A stretch of DNA of 64,000 bases, taken from contig NZ_KE383910.1 of NCBI RefSeq assembly GCF_000422725.1, positions 85,978 through 149,977 of the forward strand, written 5' to 3'. This DNA comes from Flavobacterium subsaxonicum WB 4.1-42 = DSM 21790. GTDB lineage: Bacteria > Bacteroidota > Bacteroidia > Flavobacteriales > Flavobacteriaceae. The position numbers were made by a program, and so were the translations under genes. Position 1 is the stretch's first letter. Every line of letters starts with the position of its first letter. Below the pieces are notes generated by a model. The model saw only the letters and a program-made list of their open reading frames with translations. It did no database searches and had not been told where the DNA came from. Below, one piece after another: positions 36,069-44,466 of this stretch.

Positions 36069-36090
36069 TTGTAATAGAAAAAGGCAATCA

Positions 36091-37071
36091 ATGCAAAGGA
36101 AAACCATTATTAAAAACATACTGTTCTTACTTATAGCCTTACATTTTACAACCTTACTGCAAGCACAAAACACAATGAAAATTCCGCCGTACCTTACCAA
36201 AGGAGATACTGTTGGCATACTTGCCACGGCCCGAAAAATAGACAAAGCAACCATAGAGCCTGCCATAAAGCTTTTAAAAAGCTGGGGATTAAACGTTGTG
36301 GTTGGCAAAACGGTAGGGTTGGATAACAACCAGTTGGCCGGACAGGACTGGCAGCGTGCTACCGATTTTCAGGATATGCTGGATAACCCCACCATAAGCG
36401 CCATTTGGTGCGCTAAAGGCGGTTACGGCACCGTACGCATGATAGACCGTATAGATTTTACAAAATTCAAAAAAAAACCAAAATGGTTTATTGGCTTTAG
36501 CGATGCCACCGTGCTGCACAGCCACATAAATAATATGGATATTGCAACTCTGCACGGCATTATGGCCATAAGCGTTGCCCATGCCACACCAGATGCTGTA
36601 GAAACGTTTAGAAAATCGTTATTTGGCGAAAAGCTGGCCTATAGCATACCGGTACATAAATTCAACAAAACGGGTACCGCTACCGGCGAACTTGTTGGGG
36701 GTAATTTATCAGTACTATACAGTATAGTAGGGTCGAGGTCGGAAGTTGACTATAAAGGCAAGATACTCTTTATAGAAGATTTAGATGAGTACCTGTACCA
36801 CATAGACCGCATGATGATGAATTTGGAACGCAACGGCTATTTTAAAAATGTAAAGGGTATAATTATTGGCGGCATGACCAAAATGCGCGATAACGATATT
36901 CCGTGGGGGCATGATGCCTTAGAAATTATACAGGATATTACTAAAGAATACAAAATACCCATTTGCTTTAATTTCCCCGCTGGGCATATTACAGACAACC
37001 GTGCCCTTGTTTTTGGCAAAGAAATTACAATGGATGTTAGCGCCACCGGCACCAAAATTACTTTTGAGTAA
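36091..37071 (+). CDS. S66-family LD-carboxypeptidase, exported
   Basis: A 326-residue peptidase of the S66 (LdcA/MccF-like) family. The serine is in GFSDATVLH; the charge-relay Glu is in FIEDLDEYLYHIDRMM and His in FPAGHITDN. These enzymes cut the L,D bond between mDAP and terminal D-Ala in murein peptides, or give self-immunity as MccF. It starts with a signal-like segment (IIKNILFLLIALHFTTLLQA), unlike the cytosolic LdcA, so a periplasmic or surface place is likely. It overlaps yraN by one base. Confidence 0.9.
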   Translation: MQRKTIIKNILFLLIALHFTTLLQAQNTMKIPPYLTKGDTVGILATARKIDKATIEPAIKLLKSWGLNVVVGKTVGLDNNQLAGQDWQRATDFQDMLDNPTISAIWCAKGGYGTVRMIDRIDFTKFKKKPKWFIGFSDATVLHSHINNMDIATLHGIMAISVAHATPDAVETFRKSLFGEKLAYSIPVHKFNKTGTATGELVGGNLSVLYSIVGSRSEVDYKGKILFIEDLDEYLYHIDRMMMNLERNGYFKNVKGIIIGGMTKMRDNDIPWGHDALEIIQDITKEYKIPICFNFPAGHITDNRALVFGKEITMDVSATGTKITFE

Positions 37072-37430
37072 TGGCAGAGCATAACGAGCTTGGCAAAGAA
37101 GGCGAAAAAAAAGCAGCCGAATATTTAAGAGAACAAGGCTATACTATATTGCAAACCAACTGGGTTTACTTAAAAGCCGAAATAGATATTTTAGCACAAA
37201 AAGGCGATGTACTGGCTGTAGTAGAGGTTAAAACAAGGTCCAGCATAGAGTTTGGCCTGCCTCAGGATTTTGTTAAGCCCAAAAAAATACAGCTATTGGT
37301 AAAAGCGGTTAACGAATATATAATACAGAACGACCTGGATGTAGAAACCCGTTTTGATATTATAGCCATTCATAAAAACAGGGACATCTACGAAATTGAG
37401 CATTTAATAGATGCTTTTTACTATTTTTAA
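37071..37430 (+). CDS. yraN: YraN family nuclease-fold protein
   Basis: A 119-residue UPF0102 protein. Motifs: GKEGEKKAAEYLREQGYTIL, WVYLKAEIDILAQKGDVLAV, VEVKTRSS and FDIIAIH, which fit the restriction-endonuclease-like fold (E, D, ExK). Widely conserved, role uncertain but thought to act on recombination intermediates. One-base overlap with the S66 gene, so cotranscribed. Confidence 0.92.
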   Translation: MAEHNELGKEGEKKAAEYLREQGYTILQTNWVYLKAEIDILAQKGDVLAVVEVKTRSSIEFGLPQDFVKPKKIQLLVKAVNEYIIQNDLDVETRFDIIAIHKNRDIYEIEHLIDAFYYF

Positions 37431-37464
37431 ATTGTTAAATATTTAACAATTTGTTTAGAATCCT

Positions 37465-37472
37465 TATATTTG
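37465..37472 (+). promoter_or_regulatory. -7 element TATATTTG
   Basis: Perfect TAnnTTTG, 35 bases before the ATG at 37508. Confidence 0.45.
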
Positions 37473-37507
37473 TTGGCTAATCAACTACACACACAACCAA
37501 TTACGCT

Positions 37508-38167
37508 ATGAAAACTATTTCGTCTGTAGTAGAGCACTACATAAAAACCAAGCCATTTTTGCTCAGCGCGCTCTCGCAGGGCATTATTAATTTAACATCG
37601 CTGGCGCGGAATATGATGCCCGAACTTGAGCAGGAACTGGGCAAGGATGTAAAACAGGGCGCTGTTGTTATGTCGCTTAAACGCCTGTCTGAAGATTTGG
37701 ACTTTAGGGTAAACCACAAAATTGTAAAAGTACTTAAAGGCATAGGCGAAATTACCGTTAGATCATCGTTAACCGATTATACATTTGCCGTATCAGATAC
37801 TATCTTAAATAAACAGGCCGAGCTTATTACAAGCATAAACGCTAACCCGGAGGTGTTTTATACATCATCTCGTGGTGTTAACGAAACCAACATTGTGGTA
37901 AGTTCTTCTATGAACCATGTGGTAGACCGCCTTTTTGCCGACGAAAAACAAATAGAACGTACAGACAGCCTTGCCTCTATTACCGTAAAGCTGCCTAAAG
38001 ACAATATTTCTACCCCGGGAGTGTATTACTACATCTTTCAAAGGCTTGCCTGGGAGGGTATTATTATAAACGAAGTTATATCCACGTCTTATGAATTTAC
38101 CATATTGGTAAGCGAGCAGGAGGTAGATTTGGCATTTAAAGTAATAAAAGACCTTAAAAATCTTTAA
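37508..38167 (+). CDS. ACT-domain protein related to aspartate kinase regulatory part
   Basis: A 219-residue cytosolic protein common in flavobacteria. An N-terminal helical and winged-helix-like section (residues 1-75, with MMPELEQELGKDVKQGAVVM) is followed by two weak ACT-like units, the last being PGVYYYIFQRLAWEGIIINE to EFTILVSEQEVDLAFKVIKD. It lacks the catalytic kinase domain, so it is not an aspartate kinase; it may bind amino acids and regulate transcription. Confidence 0.7.
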   Translation: MKTISSVVEHYIKTKPFLLSALSQGIINLTSLARNMMPELEQELGKDVKQGAVVMSLKRLSEDLDFRVNHKIVKVLKGIGEITVRSSLTDYTFAVSDTILNKQAELITSINANPEVFYTSSRGVNETNIVVSSSMNHVVDRLFADEKQIERTDSLASITVKLPKDNISTPGVYYYIFQRLAWEGIIINEVISTSYEFTILVSEQEVDLAFKVIKDLKNL

Positions 38168-38469
38168 TACCCGTAGTATATTTTTATTATAGTTTTGATA
38201 TTTAAAAACGTTGTAACATTATCAATATCGCTTTTTTGTAGTGTTTAATGCCTTTAAAATTGCAGTTACCACTAAAAACTTAAAGCTGGCATTATAAAAC
38301 TACCAAAAAAATCACAAAGTATTAGGAAAGCTGCAATATTATTGCAGCTTTTTTAGTTAACTTTGGCAACCATTTTTACTGTAACTTAATTTAGGCTACT
38401 ACTTAAATAATTGGTTTACAATAAATCTGGTATTAATCACACAACGTATATTATATTTAAAATTACCTA
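38168..38469. other. Intergenic region with promoter-like element and strong terminator
   Basis: TAGTTTTG at 38190-38197 fits a -7 element, and 130 bases later lies a strong terminator. No ORF in between. Either an ordinary 3' trailer or a small RNA. Confidence 0.35.
38327..38354 (+). terminator. Rho-independent terminator
   Basis: Stem AAAGCTGCAAT/ATTGCAGCTTT (38327-38337, 38341-38351) with a three-base loop and T run. Confidence 0.9.
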
Positions 38470-40623
38470 ATGAAAAAATTTACTCTTCTTATGGCATTGC
38501 TAAGTGCTATAAGTTTTTACGGCCAACAAAAGGTGGCCTCTAAAGTAGAAGAGCTTGTTAAAGCTAAAACTACTTTCAAGAAAATCAGTCCGTTTACACT
38601 ATCTACCAACCCGGACGCACAAAACATAGAAAAAGTAGTAAACAATGCTACTTATGCCAAGCTTAACAGTGCTGTAGCACTGGATGTAACTACTAACAAG
38701 TACAACGCCATAGAGCTTAGCCTGCCTTACAACGGCACCCAGGTTACTGTACTATTGTACCGTGCAGAAGTTGCAGCAAAAGGTTTCCATGTAGATACAG
38801 ATAAGAAACAGGATGTAGCTTACGAGGCCGGCGCCCACTACCGTGGTATTATTAAAGGAGACAGCAAATCTGTTGCATCATTCAACTTTTTTAATAACGA
38901 GGTAAACGGTATTATATCAAGCCAGGCCTTAAACAACCTTGTTGTTGGTAAAGCGGTTAAAGACAGCAATACTTCAGACTATATTATTTACTCTGATGTG
39001 CAGCTAAACATTCTTAACGAAAGTACCTGCGGTGTTACAGATACCCAAAAATTACCCGAAGTACATACAGAAAAAGGCGGCATGGACACTCAGTCTGCCC
39101 GTTGTGTAACTTTATACTTCGAAATTGATTATAATTTGTATGTGCTAAATGGCTCTAACACCACTACCACTACGAACTGGATGACATCTATTTTTAATAA
39201 CGTTCAGACGCTTTATGATAACGACGGTATTACAACAGCACTTAAATCTATCTACATCTGGACAGAAAATGACCCTTATGAAGGCGACAGCTCTGGCGAT
39301 TATTTATCGCAATTTGCCCAGTTAAGGCCATTTTTTGATGGAGATTTAGGTCAGCTTGTTAGTGTAGACCCGGGAGGACTTGGCGGTGTAGCTATATCTA
39401 TAGGCGGTATATGCTCTACAAACAAAGTAAGTTATTCTGATGTTGATTTTAACTACCAAAACGTACCTTTATTTTCATGGACGGTTCAGGTTATAACACA
39501 CGAATTGGGCCACCTTATGGGCTCGCCTCACACGCATGGCTGTTACTGGAATGGCGATAATACTGCTATAGATGGTTGCGGTACACAAGCCGGCTTTATA
39601 GAAGGCAACTGCGAACAGGGCCCAATACCTACACCAACTATAAAAGGTACTATAATGAGTTATTGCCACCTTATAAATGGCGTAGGCATTAACTTTGCCA
39701 ATGGTTTTGGCACACAGCCTGCAGCAAGAATATTAGACCACGTAGAGTCTTCTTTATGCCTTAGTACAGATTGTATTAACACTTGTATAAACAACGTAGG
39801 AAACTTTGTGGTTGCAAGCACACTTACATCGGCCACTATATCATGGACAGACGCAGATGGCGGCCCATGGGAAGTTGGGTATGCTGCATCAACAAGTGCA
39901 GTATCTAACTGGCAGGAAACTACTGTAGCCAGTTTTACATTTAACGATCTTCAGCCAAACACGTACTACAGGTTTGCTATCAGGCCTTTATGCAGCGAAG
40001 ATATAGAAGTGCAATCGCAACTATTAATATTTGCAACTGCAGCAGACTGGTGCAGCGGCGTTACATTTACAGATTCAAGGGGCGATAACAACTACCCTAA
40101 CAACCAACACATGATTCGTACAATTGCTCCTGAAAATCCTAACCAGGACATTATTGTAACGTTTAATAACTTTAATACCGAAGCAGATTACGATTTCCTA
40201 TACGTGTATGACGGACCTTCAATAAACTCGCCTTTAATAGGTACTTACTCTGGCACAACAGTACCGGGTATGCTTACCTCTACCGCAGCAGACGGATCGT
40301 TAACTTTTGAGTTTATATCAGATAGCGGCCAGACAGCACCGGGCTGGAATGCAAACGTATATTGCTCTGTACTTGGAGTTAAAGAAAACACATTTGCTAA
40401 CCTGGAGTACTACCCTAACCCGGCACACAACAGTGTAACAATTTCTTCTCCGGAAGGCATTACTAACGTTAGTGTATACAACGTAGCAGGCCAGTTATTG
40501 CTTAATAAAGCAGTAAACACTACTACGGTAGATGCAGACATTGCATCTTTTGCAAACGGAATTTACATCTTTAATGTTACCAACGGTACTAAAGAAGCAC
40601 ATTTCAGGATCGTTAAACAATAA
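38470..40623 (+). CDS. Secreted reprolysin-like metalloprotease with Fn3, CUB and T9SS domains
   Basis: A 717-residue protein. After a short signal peptide (MKKFTLLMALLSAISFYGQ) comes a propeptide region, then HELGHLMGSPHTHGC, the zinc-binding HExxHxxGxxH near residues 345-355, with IMSYCH as Met-turn. Residues about 440-520 form a fibronectin type III unit (ATISWTDADGGPWEVGY, LQPNTYYRFAIRPLC), then a CUB-like domain (about 530-625, NYPNNQHMIRTIAPENPNQD) and a T9SS type A sorting domain (ENTFANLEYYPNPAHNSVTI). A longer paralogue of the protease at 14571. Confidence 0.9.
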   Translation: MKKFTLLMALLSAISFYGQQKVASKVEELVKAKTTFKKISPFTLSTNPDAQNIEKVVNNATYAKLNSAVALDVTTNKYNAIELSLPYNGTQVTVLLYRAEVAAKGFHVDTDKKQDVAYEAGAHYRGIIKGDSKSVASFNFFNNEVNGIISSQALNNLVVGKAVKDSNTSDYIIYSDVQLNILNESTCGVTDTQKLPEVHTEKGGMDTQSARCVTLYFEIDYNLYVLNGSNTTTTTNWMTSIFNNVQTLYDNDGITTALKSIYIWTENDPYEGDSSGDYLSQFAQLRPFFDGDLGQLVSVDPGGLGGVAISIGGICSTNKVSYSDVDFNYQNVPLFSWTVQVITHELGHLMGSPHTHGCYWNGDNTAIDGCGTQAGFIEGNCEQGPIPTPTIKGTIMSYCHLINGVGINFANGFGTQPAARILDHVESSLCLSTDCINTCINNVGNFVVASTLTSATISWTDADGGPWEVGYAASTSAVSNWQETTVASFTFNDLQPNTYYRFAIRPLCSEDIEVQSQLLIFATAADWCSGVTFTDSRGDNNYPNNQHMIRTIAPENPNQDIIVTFNNFNTEADYDFLYVYDGPSINSPLIGTYSGTTVPGMLTSTAADGSLTFEFISDSGQTAPGWNANVYCSVLGVKENTFANLEYYPNPAHNSVTISSPEGITNVSVYNVAGQLLLNKAVNTTTVDADIASFANGIYIFNVTNGTKEAHFRIVKQ

Positions 40624-40647
40624 CATATCCTTCTAAAATATTATTAC

Positions 40648-40677
40648 AAAGGCCCTTTGCAAAAAGGGCCTTTTTTT
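40648..40677 (+). terminator. Rho-independent terminator
   Basis: Stem AAAGGCCCTTT/AAAGGGCCTTT (40648-40658, 40663-40673) and a T run. Confidence 0.92.
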
Positions 40678-40688
40678 ATTTACATAAA

Positions 40689-40722
40689 TTTGTTAGGCGT
40701 ATTATTTAAATATATACATTTG
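40689..40722 (+). promoter_or_regulatory. Promoter TTTG-N22-TACATTTG of tetR
   Basis: TTTG at 40689-40692 and TACATTTG at 40715-40722. The operator starts at the next base, so a bound repressor would cover the transcription start. Confidence 0.65.
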
Positions 40723-40742
40723 TAGAGTGAGCAGTCAATCTA
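40723..40742. promoter_or_regulatory. TetR operator 1, over the tetR start
   Basis: The 20-base site TAGAGTGAGCAGTCAATCTA is a palindrome of the form TAGAnTGAnnnnTCAnTCTA. It abuts the -7 box and overlaps the GTG codon at 40727. Matches operator 2 in 18 of 20 bases. Confidence 0.75.
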
Positions 40743-41305
40743 TATCAGATAAACAAAAAGACCTATTGGCAGCTGCCTTAAAACTGTTTGTACAGTATGG
40801 CTTTCATGGCACCCCTACAAGCCAGATAGCCAAACAGGCAGGCGTGGCCAACGGCACGCTGTTTCATTACTACAAAACCAAAGAAGACCTTATTGTTTCG
40901 CTCTATATAGACATTAAAACCCGTATGGGCCAGCATGTAGAAGAAAAAGCAGCTAAAGACAAAAACCCCAGGAAAGATTTCAGGAACCAGTTTATTGAGA
41001 TCATATTATGGTCTTTAGAAAACAAAGACGACTACTATTTTATACAACAGTTTCATTCTTCGCCTTTTGCAGCACTTGTACCAACCGAAGTGATTAAAAA
41101 ACAGCTGAGCAAAAGCTGTGCGCAGATTGAAGACGCGATTAAACAAAAGGCAATTAAAAACAGGGATACCGAATTTATACTCACCCTGATGTCCAGCCAT
41201 ATTTTTGGGCTTAGCCAATATCTTACCAAGGCTAAACTGGCCGATAAAGAACAAAAGAAAATAATTAAAGACAGCTTTGATATGCTTTGGAAAATGATCT
41301 CCTAA
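40727..41305 (+). CDS. TetR/AcrR-family repressor
   Basis: A 192-residue regulator. HTH at about residues 28-47 (TPTSQIAKQAGVANGTLFHY, then YKTKEDLIVSLY). The C-terminal ligand-binding helices are typical TetR size. The start is GTG at 40727, inside operator 1 and only a few bases from the predicted transcription start, so the mRNA would be nearly leaderless; no other start keeps helix 1. It is followed in 43 bases by an MBL hydrolase preceded by a second operator, so it likely represses itself and that gene. Confidence 0.88.
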   Translation: MSSQSISDKQKDLLAAALKLFVQYGFHGTPTSQIAKQAGVANGTLFHYYKTKEDLIVSLYIDIKTRMGQHVEEKAAKDKNPRKDFRNQFIEIILWSLENKDDYYFIQQFHSSPFAALVPTEVIKKQLSKSCAQIEDAIKQKAIKNRDTEFILTLMSSHIFGLSQYLTKAKLADKEQKKIIKDSFDMLWKMIS

Positions 41306-41320
41306 TTTTTTTAAATTAAA

Positions 41321-41340
41321 TAGAGTGATTAGTCAATCTA
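41321..41340. promoter_or_regulatory. TetR operator 2, before the MBL hydrolase
   Basis: TAGAGTGATTAGTCAATCTA has the same TAGAnTGAnnnnTCAnTCTA palindrome as operator 1; only the two central bases differ. It lies eight bases before the ATG of the hydrolase. Confidence 0.75.
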
Positions 41341-41348
41341 TTAATTGA

Positions 41349-42479
41349 ATGCTTCGAATGAAAAAAATCTTAAAGAAAATAATGATGATATTTTTAATAC
41401 TAATTGCAGTGCTGGTTGTAGCTACATTACTTTTTATGCAGCATCCAAAATTTGGCAAACGCCCAACTAGCAAAAGGCTGGAGCTTATACAAAAATCGGC
41501 TAATTATAAAGATGGGGCTTTCCAGAACCAAAGCTTTACACCCGACCTGGCCGAAGGCGCTACGATGACCAAAGTAATGTACCAGTTCTTTTTCGGCAAA
41601 AGCAAACGCAGTAAGCCGGCAAAGGCATTGCCCTCTCAAAAAACAGATTTAAAGCAGCTTGGCGCCGATGAAAATGTGGTGATATGGTTTGGGCATTCGT
41701 CGTATTTTATAAAAGCCGACGGCAAAACAATATTAGTAGACCCGGTTTTTAGTGGTGCAGCATCGCCCATACCGGCAACTACAAGGGCATTTGCCGGTGC
41801 CGATGTGTATAGCGTAGACGACTTTCCGGAAATTGACTACCTGTTTATATCGCACGACCATTGGGACCACCTGGATTATGATACTGTACTTAAGCTAAAA
41901 TCTAAAGTAAAGAAAGTAATAACCGGCCTTGGTACCGGCGAGCATTTTGAATATTGGGGTTACGATGCTGCTACTATTATAGAATTAGATTGGAACCAGT
42001 CCGCCAGCCTTGGCGATGGTTTTAGCACTACAGCAGTACCGGGCAGGCATTTTTCTGGCCGAAGCCTTAAAAGAAACAGCGCTATTTGGGTGGGGTTTGT
42101 ACTGCAAACACCTTCGCTTAAACTGTTTTTAGGAGGAGATTCCGGCTACGACCATCACTTTAAAACTATTGGAGATACTTACGGCCCGTTTGACCTGGCG
42201 TTGTTAGAGTGTGGCCAATACAACGAATACTGGAAATACATACACATGATGCCCGAAGAGGTGGTAAAAGCCGCTAAGGAACTGCGCACCAAACGCCTTA
42301 TGCCAGTGCATTGGGCTAAGTTCTCGTTAGCGCTACATGCCTGGGATGAACCCATCATCCGCGTTACTACCGAAGCCGAAAAACAAAACATGCCTATTGT
42401 AACACCAATGATAGGCCAAAAAGTAAACCTTAACGATACCACCCAAACCTTTACCAAATGGTGGGTGGGGCTTGAATAG
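41349..42479 (+). CDS. Membrane-anchored MBL-fold hydrolase
   Basis: A 376-residue metallo-beta-lactamase-fold enzyme of the COG2220/NAPE-PLD-like type. An N-terminal membrane segment (IMMIFLILIAVLVVATLLFM, about 11-30) anchors it. Metal motifs: FGHSSYFI, LFISHDHWDHLDYDT (HxHxDH), GRHFSGR, FLGGDSGYD and PVHWAKF. It is the probable target of the adjacent TetR repressor. Such proteins can act on lipids or lactones; the substrate is unknown. A second ATG at 41358 is possible (MKKILKKIM). Confidence 0.88.
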   Translation: MLRMKKILKKIMMIFLILIAVLVVATLLFMQHPKFGKRPTSKRLELIQKSANYKDGAFQNQSFTPDLAEGATMTKVMYQFFFGKSKRSKPAKALPSQKTDLKQLGADENVVIWFGHSSYFIKADGKTILVDPVFSGAASPIPATTRAFAGADVYSVDDFPEIDYLFISHDHWDHLDYDTVLKLKSKVKKVITGLGTGEHFEYWGYDAATIIELDWNQSASLGDGFSTTAVPGRHFSGRSLKRNSAIWVGFVLQTPSLKLFLGGDSGYDHHFKTIGDTYGPFDLALLECGQYNEYWKYIHMMPEEVVKAAKELRTKRLMPVHWAKFSLALHAWDEPIIRVTTEAEKQNMPIVTPMIGQKVNLNDTTQTFTKWWVGLE

Positions 42480-42573
42480 TTACAGTTTGCAGTTTTATCA
42501 TAAGCATAACTGATTAAAAGCAAGGCGGCTCACATCTTTGGCTTCTTTTTTCAAGACAAAAGAAGTATGTAAA

Positions 42574-44463
42574 CTACCTTGTATCCTTAATAATAAGTAC
42601 CGGTATTTTAACCTTATGCCTAACCGCATCTACGGTAGTGCCAAAAATAAGGTCCTTAAATAAATTATGACCGTGTGCGCCCAGTATCAGTATATCAAAG
42701 CTCTCATCGGCATTAATAATTTTAGGTATCGCTTTTTTAGGGCTGCCAAAACTAAGGCGGGTATCTATGGTGTACCCCTGCTCTTCCAGGCTGTGTTTGT
42801 ATTGGTCTAAATAGTCTTTATCGCTGTTGGTTTCGTAATCCGATGCCTGGTCGCCGTGTAGCATGGCGCCAACAGTTTCTACAATATGTATCAGGGTATA
42901 TTTAGCCTCAATGCCCCCCAACTGCAAGGCGCTGGATATGGTTTTGCCATCGGTTTTGCTAAAATCTAACGCAACAACAATGTTGCTGTACACCTGTTTG
43001 CCCGGCAGGTTTTTAATGGCCGCAGGGCTAAGGTGAGGCACAAGGTTTTTAACCGCGCGGCTTTTCATAACAAACGGCTCAATAGTAATATAAAGCAACA
43101 CCCCAACCGCCAGCGCGGTAAAAGGCACTACAAACGCCCAGATGTACACAGGATTTTCTGACCCCTTTACCCAACCGGTAATTTCATCGTACACCAAATT
43201 AGCATTTAGCGCAACAATAGTAAGGGCAATGGCCCATGCACCAATTTTAGTATAAGTGCCAATGGCAAATTCATTCATCTTGGTTTTATCGCTCACAAAA
43301 TGAATTAGCGGTATAATAGCAAACCCAAGCTGAAGGCTTAGTATTACCTGGCTTAATACTAAGAGCTCTCCGGTAGAGTCTTCACCAAAATAAAGGATCA
43401 CTAAAAAGGCAGGTACAATAGCAATAAGGCGTGTTACAATTCGGCGAACCCACGGCTGTATGCGCAGGTTTAGGTAACCCTCCATAACAATTTGACCGGC
43501 CAGGGTACCCGTAATGGTACTACTCTGCCCCGCAGCAATTAGTGCCAGTGCAAACAGTATGGCAGCCCAGTTGCCCAGCATAGGCTCCAGCAATTTATGA
43601 GCATCCTGAATGTCGGCCACCTCGTGCAGGCCGTTAGTAAAAAAGGTGGCAGCTGCCAGTATAAGTATGGCGGCATTTACAAAAAAGGCAAGGTTTAAGG
43701 CTATAACAGAATCTATTAAATTATATCGTATGGCCTGTTTAATACCGCTAAATGTACGGTCGAACTTACGGGTTTGCACTAACGATGAGTGCAGGTACAG
43801 GTTGTGCGGCATAACCGTGGCACCAATAATACCAATGGCAATATATAGCGCAGCACTGTTAGGTATAGTAGGTATAAGCCCCTTAACAATTTCTCCTGCA
43901 TCGGGTTGGGCAAAAAACATTTCGGCTAAGAAAGACAAGCCTATTATGGCTATCAATCCTATAATAAACGCCTCCATTTTTTTAATACCCTTGTTCATAA
44001 GAAATAACAGTAAAAAGGTATCAAACATGGTAATACTTACACCCCAAAGCATGGGCAGGTCGAACAACAGTTTTAAACCAATGGCCATACCCAGCACCTC
44101 GGCAAGGTCGCAGGCAGCAATGGCAACTTCGGCCAGGGCATATAAAAATATGTTGATGTATTTAGGATACGTTTCGCGCGATGCCTGTGCCAGGTCGCGG
44201 CGGGTAACAATACCAAGGCGCGCACTAAGGCTTTGCAGCAAGAGCGCCATAAGGTTGCTCATAAGCAGTACCCAAAGCAGACTGTAGCCAAACTGGCTGC
44301 CACCGGCAAGATCTGTAGCCCAGTTACCGGGGTCCATATAGCCAACACTAATCATGTAGGCAGGGCCAAAAAAGGCCAGTATTTTTTTCCAGCCTGTACT
44401 GTTTCCGCCAGCGGCTACCGACTCGTGTACGTCTTCCAGCGAATGGTTGTTATGATTGGCCAT
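42574..44463 (-). CDS. mntH: Nramp Mn/Fe transporter fused to a universal stress protein domain
   Basis: A 629-residue fusion. Residues 1-460 are an Nramp transporter with metal-site motif DPGNWATDLAGG and the second MPHNLYLHSSLVQ, and eleven or so membrane segments. Residues 485-629 are a UspA domain starting NIVVALDFSKTDGKTISS and ending with ATP-binding loop GAHGHNLFKDLIFGTTVD. It imports Mn2+ (perhaps Fe2+) with protons. The cytosolic USP domain may bind ATP and tune transport. It is three bases downstream of mntR on the same strand. Confidence 0.92.
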   Translation of the reverse strand: MANHNNHSLEDVHESVAAGGNSTGWKKILAFFGPAYMISVGYMDPGNWATDLAGGSQFGYSLLWVLLMSNLMALLLQSLSARLGIVTRRDLAQASRETYPKYINIFLYALAEVAIAACDLAEVLGMAIGLKLLFDLPMLWGVSITMFDTFLLLFLMNKGIKKMEAFIIGLIAIIGLSFLAEMFFAQPDAGEIVKGLIPTIPNSAALYIAIGIIGATVMPHNLYLHSSLVQTRKFDRTFSGIKQAIRYNLIDSVIALNLAFFVNAAILILAAATFFTNGLHEVADIQDAHKLLEPMLGNWAAILFALALIAAGQSSTITGTLAGQIVMEGYLNLRIQPWVRRIVTRLIAIVPAFLVILYFGEDSTGELLVLSQVILSLQLGFAIIPLIHFVSDKTKMNEFAIGTYTKIGAWAIALTIVALNANLVYDEITGWVKGSENPVYIWAFVVPFTALAVGVLLYITIEPFVMKSRAVKNLVPHLSPAAIKNLPGKQVYSNIVVALDFSKTDGKTISSALQLGGIEAKYTLIHIVETVGAMLHGDQASDYETNSDKDYLDQYKHSLEEQGYTIDTRLSFGSPKKAIPKIINADESFDILILGAHGHNLFKDLIFGTTVDAVRHKVKIPVLIIKDTR

Positions 44464-44466
44464 GTA

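Noticed and set aside
37508..38167. Aspartate kinase
   Set aside because: No catalytic kinase domain; only ACT-like regulatory elements are visible.
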